This document shows, piece by piece, positions 57,438 to 64,000 of a stretch of 64,000 bases of DNA; within the stretch, counting starts at the first letter, position 1, and each line of letters starts with the position of its first letter. The notes beneath the pieces were generated by a model, which did not search any database, was not told where the DNA came from, and worked only from the letters and a program-made list of their open reading frames with translations. This stretch comes from Pseudocolwellia sp049933045 (GTDB lineage: Bacteria > Pseudomonadota > Gammaproteobacteria > Enterobacterales > Alteromonadaceae), in NCBI RefSeq assembly GCF_049933045.1, contig NZ_CP187926.1:1240001-1304000 (forward strand), in the 5' to 3' direction. A program made the translations under genes and the position numbers.

Positions 57438-59399
57438 TTATACGCAATGGGTTTGATACCAAGACTGAGTTAAAATTGCGTACAACATATCAACATTCAA
57501 ATGCCGATTAGGATCACGCACCAATTCATCAAACTCACGCATTAACACGTCATTATCTAATAAACCTAAATCATGCAATCCGCTGTGACTTAAAAGCTCA
57601 CGAAGTTCATCTTCATTACTTCTCACTAAATTAGCAAAATGATGGTCGAATACCGTTTTATGCTTATTCCATACAACCGATTCAGGTAAATGATCTTCCA
57701 TCGTTTTTCTCAACAACCATTTAGGATAACTGCCTTGTATTAACATTCTGTCTGGAATAGCAAAACTAAATTCAACCACATCAACATCAAAGAACGGATG
57801 CCTAACATCAATCCCATAATTGTTAGCTACTTTTTGATAAGAGCGCATAGAATTATAAGTAGACGTTGTTTTTAACGAATGAAAACGCGCATGTTTCGCA
57901 GGTTCAAAAGTCTTATTAAAAGGATTGTTAATACTACGAGTAAACGCATCTTCATCTAAAAAGCCTAAAGCCTCTTCAGTTAACCAAGCAGACGTTGGAT
58001 TATCTGTTGCGTTTATTCGCGGCTTATTTAAGGCTAAACGTAGTAAGTTTTGTAAACTATTCGGGATTAATGGTTTAACAAATAACTTAACTAAAGAACT
58101 AGCAACAGGCTCGTTAAGTTCAGCACAGGCTTTAACCACTTCGTTAATAACTCCCACTTCTCCTTTATATAAGCGAGAACGATAAGTAGAACTATGACCC
58201 CAACAAATCTCATCGCCACCATTACCTGTTAATAGTGTAGTAGCGCCTAATTGTTGAATTAACGAAAGCTCCTCATGATACTTAGGTGATAAAACAATAC
58301 CAGGGCTATCAAAGTCAGTAGGGTAGAGTTGACCAAAATTAATCTCATCAAACTTATCTAGTTCAACAAAATGTGCATGAGATAAATTTAACTTTTCGAT
58401 CATATCGTTAATGTTATCCATCTCATTACAGCTTTCAGTATTTTTATAGCTATGAGAAAGTGTATGAAGTGCTTGGCCTGTTTTTTGTGTTTCTATATTA
58501 GCTAACGCAGTAATAGAAGTAGAATCCATACCTCCACTCATTTGACAAAAAACTGATGACTTACTCGTATGAGAATTATCATAGTGTTGAGAAGGAGTAA
58601 CTAAACGCTTAGAAACACTCTGCATAAGCACATCATAAAAGTGCTGCTTATATTCATCAGTATTCTTATAACGAATAGATTTATCTGCATCTATATCCCA
58701 AAACTTAGAAACGGTTACCTTATTATCACGCCAAACTAATTTATGGCCACAGGGTAAGCGCTTAATTTCATTGTACATAGAAATATTAGGATCAGGTCTG
58801 CCAGATAACCATTGAACAATAGCCTGTTTATTTACAGTAAGGGTTAAGCTTGGGTGACTCGCTAAAACTTTAGCGTCAGAGGCAATATAAAACTCGTCAT
58901 TAATCTGCAGGTAAAATAATGACCTACCACTAAAAGCATCTATAGCAGCATGAAGTTCTTCTTTATTCTTGTCCCACAATATATAGGTAAAATTACCTTT
59001 TAAGTGTTTTGGTAAATCATCTTCGAATTTACTATATAGAAGGGTAAACATTTCACTAAGGTGTGAATCATTTTCAGTGTCGGATTTTTTTACACTAATG
59101 TTTTGTACAAATGATTTGGGTAAAAGTTGATCTTTATTGTCAATTCTACAATTAGCTAGGAGCTCAATATCGCTATTTTTTTCAACTGAATCAAAATCAA
59201 TATTTGTAGTTAATTGATCAAAGTTTTTTACCAAGTTCTTATTAAATGAGTAATAACTAAAGCAGTGAGAATATAGTTCAACATCAACAATCTCTTTGTT
59301 TTTAAAGAATAAATTATTATCATTCGTGATGCTTCTTATATTGTGTTGGAATTTTTCTTTACTAAATATTAAAGTAAAAGCAGCGAATAGATTGTCCAT
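57438..59399 (-). CDS. Lasso C: asparagine-synthetase-like macrolactam cyclase
   Basis: A 653-residue protein with a degenerate class II glutaminase domain (about 1-220) and an ATP-pyrophosphatase domain. The glutaminase nucleophile Cys2 is missing (sequence begins MDN), as expected for lasso cyclases, which adenylate an Asp or Glu side chain of the core instead of making asparagine. The ATP loop is QMSGGMDSTS near 285, followed by TLLTGNGGDEICWGHS and DVRHPFFDVDVVEF. It is transcribed opposite to B1-B2 and to the precursor, from the same 425-bp divergent region. Confidence 0.87.
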   Translation of the reverse strand: MDNLFAAFTLIFSKEKFQHNIRSITNDNNLFFKNKEIVDVELYSHCFSYYSFNKNLVKNFDQLTTNIDFDSVEKNSDIELLANCRIDNKDQLLPKSFVQNISVKKSDTENDSHLSEMFTLLYSKFEDDLPKHLKGNFTYILWDKNKEELHAAIDAFSGRSLFYLQINDEFYIASDAKVLASHPSLTLTVNKQAIVQWLSGRPDPNISMYNEIKRLPCGHKLVWRDNKVTVSKFWDIDADKSIRYKNTDEYKQHFYDVLMQSVSKRLVTPSQHYDNSHTSKSSVFCQMSGGMDSTSITALANIETQKTGQALHTLSHSYKNTESCNEMDNINDMIEKLNLSHAHFVELDKFDEINFGQLYPTDFDSPGIVLSPKYHEELSLIQQLGATTLLTGNGGDEICWGHSSTYRSRLYKGEVGVINEVVKACAELNEPVASSLVKLFVKPLIPNSLQNLLRLALNKPRINATDNPTSAWLTEEALGFLDEDAFTRSINNPFNKTFEPAKHARFHSLKTTSTYNSMRSYQKVANNYGIDVRHPFFDVDVVEFSFAIPDRMLIQGSYPKWLLRKTMEDHLPESVVWNKHKTVFDHHFANLVRSNEDELRELLSHSGLHDLGLLDNDVLMREFDELVRDPNRHLNVDMLYAILTQSWYQTHCV

Positions 59400-59446
59400 A
59401 TAATAGTAAATCCCAAGTAATATATAGGCTATAGATGAATTATATT

Positions 59447-59471
59447 CTTCTATAAGTTGAATTTATAGAAG
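59447..59471 (-). promoter_or_regulatory. Inverted repeat upstream of the cyclase gene
   Basis: CTTCTATAA (59447-59455) and TTATAGAAG (59463-59471) form a 9-bp inverted repeat 48-72 bp before the cyclase start. It could be an operator or simply AT-rich chance; no known regulator is assigned. Confidence 0.25.
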
Positions 59472-59525
59472 CTATAGCGTGTAAAATTTTGTGTATCATT
59501 CCTACATTAAACATTTATTGCAACA

Positions 59526-59796
59526 TTAATGTAACGAATTTAGTTTAAAATTAATTCAGTAAATGTATAATCCGCACAAAATAATTCGAAAGAAATATTA
59601 AAACGATTGAATTGTTCGTTTTATGTTCAGGGAAAGGTTTTTTTCACCAAAATATTCATCTAATTCTAAACAGTGTCTGTTTTTTTTACAGCTTAATGTA
59701 AAGGATGTATTTAGGATGAATGCTCTAATGTAAGTTGATGTTATTTAAGTGGCTTGTTGTTTTGGCTCGTTTTTTGTATGTGCAGTGTTAATGTAA
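59526..59796 (+). promoter_or_regulatory. Cluster of TTAATGTAA 9-mers upstream of the PEP-CTERM/precursor operon
   Basis: TTAATGTAA occurs at 59526, 59693 and 59788, and CTAATGTAA at 59725. The last three are 32 and 63 bp apart, close to three and six helical turns, which fits protein binding on one DNA face. The rest of the 59400-59824 gap is AT-rich without genes. Confidence 0.4.
59762..59778 (+). promoter_or_regulatory. Sigma-54-like promoter before the PEP-CTERM/lasso operon
   Basis: TTGGCTCGTTTTTTGTA aligns with the sigma-54 consensus YTGGCACGRNNNTTGCW at 11 of 14 fixed positions with exact spacing, but the -12 GC is GT. It lies 47 bp before the ATG of the PEP-CTERM gene. PEP-CTERM/EPS genes in other bacteria are known to depend on RpoN with PrsK/PrsR. 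Confidence 0.45.
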
Positions 59797-59824
59797 ATAC
59801 TCATTCCTCTTAAGGAGAAGAAAA

Positions 59825-60436
59825 ATGTTAAAAAAATTATTAGTTGGTTCTGTTTTATTATCCACTAGTTTGGTTTCACAAGCTGGTATTATTAGTGTTA
59901 TCAATGGCGCAGATATGGCTGGCATTGAAGTTACTGCTTCTTTTGCTGACGGTACTCAAGAACTTGTTACTTGGGCTGCTACAGATGCTACTTCTGGTAG
60001 TGTAGTTGGTTCTGATTGGTCTTTATCACTTAGCGGTGAAACTTTCGGCGATTATGATGGTAGTACTAATACATTATTCGGTGAGTGGGTTTTACTTAAC
60101 AACACTGCTTCAGGTTTAACTAACTTGTTAATCAATGCTGGTATCGTTGACGTTTATTTTGATAACGAAGAAACTATTGAATACACCGCAGACTCAGAAG
60201 TAGGTCGCCCATTTGTTTCAAGTGATGATGTAGGTACTACAGCTTCATTTGCTAGCGTGTATAGTGCTCCAGATTTATTTGGAACATTAAACATTGCTTG
60301 GGATAGCTCACTAGCAGCAGGCGCTAGCTACTCTTTCCTAACTGATACGGATAAAGCAGTAGTTTCAGAACCAGCAACAGCTTTAGTATTTCTTACGGGT
60401 TTATTAGCGTTAGTTAATTTCCGTAGAAAATCTTAA
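59825..60436 (+). CDS. PEP-CTERM family secreted protein
   Basis: A 203-residue protein with signal peptide MLKKLLVGSVLLSTSLVSQA and a C-terminal PEP-CTERM sorting tail: SEPATALVF, a hydrophobic helix LTGLLALVNF and the basic end RRKS. Such tails are cut by exosortase, which anchors or exports proteins with exopolysaccharide. The middle is acidic and beta-rich, without Cys. AAGGAGAAG before the ATG is a strong ribosome site. It is the first gene before the lasso precursor, 26 bp away, so both are likely on one transcript. No exosortase lies in this window. Confidence 0.85.
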   Translation: MLKKLLVGSVLLSTSLVSQAGIISVINGADMAGIEVTASFADGTQELVTWAATDATSGSVVGSDWSLSLSGETFGDYDGSTNTLFGEWVLLNNTASGLTNLLINAGIVDVYFDNEETIEYTADSEVGRPFVSSDDVGTTASFASVYSAPDLFGTLNIAWDSSLAAGASYSFLTDTDKAVVSEPATALVFLTGLLALVNFRRKS

Positions 60437-60462
60437 TTAACTCATTTCAAGGAAGTAATAAT

Positions 60463-60624
60463 ATGAAATCTATTACAGAAAATAACGAAAACAACCAAAA
60501 ATTAGCTTATACAAAACCTGTATTAACTAATGCTGGTAATCTTGCTGAACTTACCCAAGGTTTTTCTGGTAGTATTCCAGATGAGCAAGGTGGTCACACT
60601 AAACGTAATCCTTTCCAAGGTTAA
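60463..60624 (+). CDS. Lasso-type RiPP precursor peptide (A), 53 residues
   Basis: A small gene with AAGGAAG 7 bp before its ATG. The leader (residues 1-32) holds YTKPVLTNAGNLAELT at 16-31, an exact fit to the lasso leader motif YxxPxLxxxGxxxxLT recognised by B1, with Thr at -2 of the cut site. Cleavage after Gln32 would leave a 21-residue core starting GFSGSIPDE and ending NPFQG. Gly1 with Asp8 (8-residue ring) or Glu9 (9-residue ring) can form the macrolactam. The core is flexible and polar (Gly-Gly-His-Thr-Lys-Arg in the tail). Confidence 0.88.
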   Translation: MKSITENNENNQKLAYTKPVLTNAGNLAELTQGFSGSIPDEQGGHTKRNPFQG

Positions 60625-60635
60625 TTATGTTTTTT

Positions 60636-60665
60636 ATAAAGCCTATAACTTGTTATAGGCTTTAT
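60636..60665 (+). promoter_or_regulatory. Perfect hairpin between precursor and kinase genes
   Basis: ATAAAGCCTATAAC (60636-60649) pairs with GTTATAGGCTTTAT (60652-60665) over 14 bp with a 2-base loop. A T-run precedes it but hardly any follows, so it is more likely a transcript-end stabiliser or partial attenuator that keeps precursor mRNA more abundant than kinase mRNA. Confidence 0.6.
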
Positions 60666-60679
60666 AACTTCAACTACTC

Positions 60680-61696
60680 ATGAATCTCTTATATAAAATC
60701 CCTTTGCATGGTATTGCTTGCGAGCCTTTTTGTGATCTTAAAAATCATAAAATTAAGCACAATATTAATGTCAATTTTAGCGCGCTTAACTTAAATACGT
60801 TTAATCAACAAACGGTTCAAGACAAAGCACCTGATTGGATCATGGAAGACAAAGGCGAGCGTTACCAGTCAATTGTTAGCTTAACAATTAATCAAAATAA
60901 ACAAGAACTCTTAGCATCACCTCAATATTTGCTTAAAATAGACTGCCAAGGAAAAGGTTTATTCACAATAAGTAAAAACAATATTGATATTAGCTGGCAT
61001 AATCAAGGAACAGATTCTGCACACTACTTCCAAACTATTGGTTTAGCCTTGTGGTTAGAGCTCAACCATATTCTTTGCATTCACGCTAATGCTTTAGCGT
61101 ACAAAGAACATGCAATAGCCTTTGTAGCTCCAAGTAGAACAGGTAAAACAACACTTACTGCAGAGTTATGTAAAGCAGAATTCGCTGTAATGACTGATGA
61201 TATGATGGCATTACACCAAGAAGACAAAGACTATATTATTTATCCAAGCTGGCCTGTAGCTCGTATGTGGCCAGAAACACTAGAGATAATCGATAATCAA
61301 AATAATGATGAACTGGTAAAAGTTCATGAAAGCTTCGCTAAAAAAGTAATCAGTATAAATGAAAGCAGTGGTTTTAACTTTTGTAGTCAAGCTAAAAAGC
61401 TCAAATCTATTTACATACTAAACAGAATTGAAGAATCTAAGAATAATTTTGAAAATAACACAAATAATTCAAATGTATGTAATATTACAACATTATCATC
61501 TGCTGAAGCAGTCATACTTTTAATACAAAATAGTATATTAGGTAGTGCATACAAAGCACTGTCGTTAGAGCAACAACGATTTTTTAAGCTCAGCGAATTA
61601 GTTAAAAACATTAAAGTAAAAAAAATCACTTATTTAAGTGGTAAGAAGTACTTACCAAAGGTTAAACAAACAATTATTAAAGATTTAGAAAGTTAG
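60680..61696 (+). CDS. HprK-like kinase of the lasso locus
   Basis: A 338-residue protein of the HPr kinase-like family found in RiPP loci. The P-loop is VAPSRTGKTTLTAEL near residue 153-160, with MTDDMMAL as the acidic catalytic strand and VYPSW-like IIYPSWPVARMWPE after it; the N-terminal 120 residues are the variable substrate-binding part. In paeninodin-type loci a relative phosphorylates the C-terminal Ser of the precursor; here the precursor ends in Gly, so the target differs. No ribosome site is obvious before its ATG. It follows the precursor by 55 bp. Confidence 0.82.
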   Translation: MNLLYKIPLHGIACEPFCDLKNHKIKHNINVNFSALNLNTFNQQTVQDKAPDWIMEDKGERYQSIVSLTINQNKQELLASPQYLLKIDCQGKGLFTISKNNIDISWHNQGTDSAHYFQTIGLALWLELNHILCIHANALAYKEHAIAFVAPSRTGKTTLTAELCKAEFAVMTDDMMALHQEDKDYIIYPSWPVARMWPETLEIIDNQNNDELVKVHESFAKKVISINESSGFNFCSQAKKLKSIYILNRIEESKNNFENNTNNSNVCNITTLSSAEAVILLIQNSILGSAYKALSLEQQRFFKLSELVKNIKVKKITYLSGKKYLPKVKQTIIKDLES

Positions 61697-61820
61697 TTAG
61701 TTAAAGTTTTTTATAAAAAATTAAATTTAAAACTCATTTTGATTTTAATTTTAGTATACAATAAACCAACTTTAATCAGTTGTGTTTATGGAAGTCTAGT
61801 TTAATGGAATATGTAGTAAT

Positions 61821-63227
61821 ATGATCAATAATAATAACGGTATGATTAAAAACAACATCAATGTTTTTGCTGTTGTTTACCGACTAATAGATTTAGCATT
61901 AATTCATCTTATGCTAATAGTAGCCTTATATGGTTACTCTGTCCCATACACCAAAGAATATTTCGAACTCTCTCTTATTGCTTCTATCGGTTTTTTCTTA
62001 ACAGCTGAATCTTTCGCTTTGTATCGCTCATGGCGTGCAGGCTTTTTTAATGAACTTATGTTTTACACTTTCATTTCTTGGGCTTTGGCAGCGATAATAG
62101 TAATTACCTATATGTTCTTCACTAAACAATCCGCGGATTTTTCTCGTATTGCTACCTTTATATGGTTTGGTGCCGGTATTATCTCACTTATCACCTGGCG
62201 ATTTTTGTTTAACCGATTTTTAGCTAAAATCAGAACAAAAGGTATGAACACGCGTAGTGTTGCTATTATTGGAATAACAAAATCCGGTCAACGTTTAGCA
62301 CAACAAATATTAGACAACCCAGATACCGGCTTTAGATTAACTGCTGTATTTGATGATCGAATTCCTGAAAGAATTGACGCTACTTACCATGCTTGGCTTG
62401 AAGGTGATATAAAAAAAGGTGTAGAACGCGCTAAAAACAACGAATTCGATGTGGTTTATATAGCACTTCCAATGATCGCAGAAGAAAGAATTAAACACAT
62501 ATTGCAATTACTAGGTGATACAACAGCTAACGTACAACTTGTGCCAGACTTATTCGTGTATACCTTAATGAATGCTTCTATGTCACACATTGGCAATATT
62601 CAAACAATAAGCGTGTATGACAACCCTATGCGTGGTGGTAACGCAGCACTTAAACGTTTTGAAGATATTGCATTCTCTCTGGCTATTCTTACACTTATAT
62701 CATTACCTCTATTTTTTATAGCGATAGCTGTAAAAATAACATCAAAAGGGCCAGTTATATTTAAACAAAATAGATACGGTCTTGATGGTAAAAAAATCAA
62801 AGTGTGGAAGTTTCGTTCCATGACAGTAACTGAAAACTCAGACGTAGTAACTCAAGCCACAAAAGGTGATGCGCGTATAACTCCATTAGGTGCATTTTTA
62901 CGTAGAACTTCATTAGATGAATTACCGCAATTTATAAACGTATTGCAAGGCCGAATGTCTGTAGTAGGTCCACGACCTCATGCTGTAGCGCATAACGAAT
63001 CTTACCGCAAAGAAGTTGATTACTACATGCTTCGCCACAAAGTACGCCCAGGGATAACAGGTTGGGCACAAGTGAACGGATGGCGTGGTGAAACAGATAC
63101 CATAGACAAAATGGAAATGCGTATAAAATATGATTTAGAATATATACGTCATTGGACATTATGGCTTGACGTGAAAATTATTATATTTACAGTATTTAGA
63201 TCATTCAATGACAAAAATGCTTACTAG
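61821..63227 (+). CDS. Undecaprenyl-phosphate glucose phosphotransferase (WcaJ/PssY type)
   Basis: A 468-residue inner-membrane enzyme that transfers glucose-1-phosphate from UDP-glucose to undecaprenyl phosphate, the first step of exopolysaccharide repeat-unit assembly. Four N-terminal helices are followed by a CoA-binding-like Rossmann domain (SVAIIGITKSGQRLA) and, after helix 5 (about 285-310), the bacterial sugar transferase domain with KVWKFRSM, RRTSLDELPQFINVL and MSVVGPRPHAV, KVRPGITGWAQVNGWRGET. It is the first gene of an exopolysaccharide cluster continuing beyond the window. Confidence 0.93.
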   Translation: MINNNNGMIKNNINVFAVVYRLIDLALIHLMLIVALYGYSVPYTKEYFELSLIASIGFFLTAESFALYRSWRAGFFNELMFYTFISWALAAIIVITYMFFTKQSADFSRIATFIWFGAGIISLITWRFLFNRFLAKIRTKGMNTRSVAIIGITKSGQRLAQQILDNPDTGFRLTAVFDDRIPERIDATYHAWLEGDIKKGVERAKNNEFDVVYIALPMIAEERIKHILQLLGDTTANVQLVPDLFVYTLMNASMSHIGNIQTISVYDNPMRGGNAALKRFEDIAFSLAILTLISLPLFFIAIAVKITSKGPVIFKQNRYGLDGKKIKVWKFRSMTVTENSDVVTQATKGDARITPLGAFLRRTSLDELPQFINVLQGRMSVVGPRPHAVAHNESYRKEVDYYMLRHKVRPGITGWAQVNGWRGETDTIDKMEMRIKYDLEYIRHWTLWLDVKIIIFTVFRSFNDKNAY

Positions 63228-63238
63228 GAACTAGGTAT

Positions 63239-63932
63239 CAATCCCTAATTCAATAAATTAGCGAAATTCGCTGACAGGTTTTAACCTTTAAGGTGTTTAA
63301 TCCCTTAAATGTTTTATCACTTCTCGGTGTAGCGCGCAGCACCTCAGTGTACTCTGTGGTGAAAATTGTTTTAGGGCTCAATTCCTAATTCAATAAATTA
63401 GCGAAATTCGCTGACAGGTTTTAACCTTTAAGGTGTTTAATCCCTTAAATGTTTTATCACTTTTCAGTTTAGCGCGCAGCGCCTCAGTGTACTCTGTGGT
63501 GAAAATTGTTTTAGGTCTCAATCCCTAATTCAATAAATTAGCGAAATTCGCTGACAGGTTTTAACCTTTAAGGTGTTTAATCCCTTAAGTGTTTTATCAC
63601 TTCTCAGTTTAGCGCAAAGCGCCTCAGTGTGCTCGGTGGTAAAAGTTGTTTTAGGTCTCAATCCCTAATTCAATAAATTAGCGAAATTCGCTGACAGGTT
63701 TTAACCTTTAAGGTGTCTAATCCCTTAAATGTTTTATCACTTCTCGGTGTAGCGCAAAGCGCCTCAGTGTACTCTGTGGTAAAAATTGTTTTAGGGCTCA
63801 ATCCCTAATTCGAAAAATGAGTAAAATTCGCTGACAGATTTTAATTTCCCTCGGTGTACTCCGTGGTGAAAGATGTATTATAGCTTAATCCCTAATTCGA
63901 AAAATTAGTGGAATTCGCTGACAGGTTTAACG
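63239..63932. repeat. 140-bp tandem repeat array, four full and two partial copies
   Basis: Copies begin with CAATCCCTAATTCAATAAAT at 63239, 63379 (one base different), 63519 and 63659 at exactly 140 bp each; a fifth copy at 63799 has lost about 54 bp and diverges; a sixth fragment starts at 63885. Each unit contains the small palindrome AGCGAAATTCGCT and ends with a CTCAGTGTACTCTGTGGTGAAAA-type segment (positions 63343-63365 in copy 1). No coding capacity. It fills the 740-bp gap between the sugar-phosphate transferase gene and the next gene. Confidence 0.95.
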
Positions 63933-63967
63933 ACTTAAATTAAATATTTTAAGGATACAAGAACAAG

Positions 63968-64000
63968 ATGAAAGTTACTTTTTATGGAATTGGATACGTA
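63968..64000 (+). CDS. Start of a UDP-glucose/GDP-mannose dehydrogenase-like gene, cut by window end
   Basis: Only eleven codons are visible: MKVTFYGIGYV. This is the typical start of nucleotide-sugar dehydrogenases (Rossmann GxGYVG motif). AAGGA lies 13 bp before the ATG. It would provide UDP-glucuronate or a similar sugar to the exopolysaccharide cluster. The assignment rests on the short N-terminus only. Confidence 0.65.
   Translation, partial: MKVTFYGIGYV

Noticed and set aside
57438..59399. Annotation as a true asparagine synthetase (AsnB)
   Set aside because: The glutaminase nucleophile Cys at position 2 is absent and the gene sits with B1, B2 and a lasso precursor, so the cyclase reading is better.
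63239..63932. CRISPR array or integron attC sites
   Set aside because: The repeats are contiguous 140-bp units without spacers or cas genes, and no integrase or attC core sites flank them.

Overview
The window looks like a chromosomal segment of an AT-rich marine gammaproteobacterium of the Colwelliaceae/Alteromonadales type (inferred from gene content and protein style: ttcA, a fnr-uspE-cbb3 oxidase block, a MshQ-like protein, TonB receptor operon, PEP-CTERM protein; no database search was possible). No rRNA, tRNA, CRISPR array, prophage or transposase gene was seen. Most of the window is housekeeping sequence with a few accessory patches.

Layout. 1-3.3 kb: the 3' part of a membrane protein gene, ttcA, a small membrane protein gene, and two gene-less inverted-repeat (MITE-like) elements. 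3.3-8.2 kb: a minus-strand iron-uptake operon (STN-type TonB-dependent receptor, DUF3649-like, PepSY protein, DUF3325-like) with a possible Fur box. 8.8-12.9 kb: a 1392-residue MshQ-like secreted protein. 13-22.3 kb: a minus-strand micro-aerobic respiration block ccoNOQP, ccoH, ccoI, ccoS, a SafE-like gene, fnr and uspE, with FNR-type boxes in front of fnr and uspE; ccoS carries a one-base frameshift in an A8 run. 22.5-30.2 kb: a lipoprotein, ApbE, an unrecognised protein, an EEP-family phosphohydrolase, an AlkC/AlkD-like repair protein, an EamA transporter, TrmO and RcsF. 30.3-38.5 kb: metG, mrp/apbC, dcd, an unknown anchored protein, an SLC13/RCK transporter and a PilZ protein. 38.6-45.4 kb: pgi, tal, small genes including truncated haemoglobin and a Rof-like antiterminator, and a secreted alpha/beta hydrolase. 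45.7-56 kb: a large lipoprotein metallophosphoesterase, an orphan AHH nuclease toxin with its Imm11-like partner, ansA, a TraF-like outer-membrane protein, a lipoprotein and sppA.

The most interesting part is 56.5-61.7 kb: a lasso-peptide type RiPP locus. It contains a PqqD-like leader-binding protein (B1), a transglutaminase-like leader peptidase (B2), an asparagine-synthetase-like macrolactam cyclase (C, opposite strand), a 53-residue precursor that is too short for ordinary ORF calling (60463-60624), and an HprK-like kinase. The precursor carries the textbook leader motif YxxPxLxxxGxxxxLT and a 21-residue core beginning with Gly and carrying Asp8/Glu9; its layout parallels microcin J25. 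It shares an apparent operon with a PEP-CTERM protein that has a sigma-54-like promoter, and is followed by an exopolysaccharide priming transferase, a 140-bp tandem-repeat array and the start of a nucleotide-sugar dehydrogenase gene. No lasso exporter or immunity gene is visible, and the kinase has no C-terminal serine to act on, so this looks like a surface-polysaccharide-linked lasso system rather than a standard antibiotic cluster.
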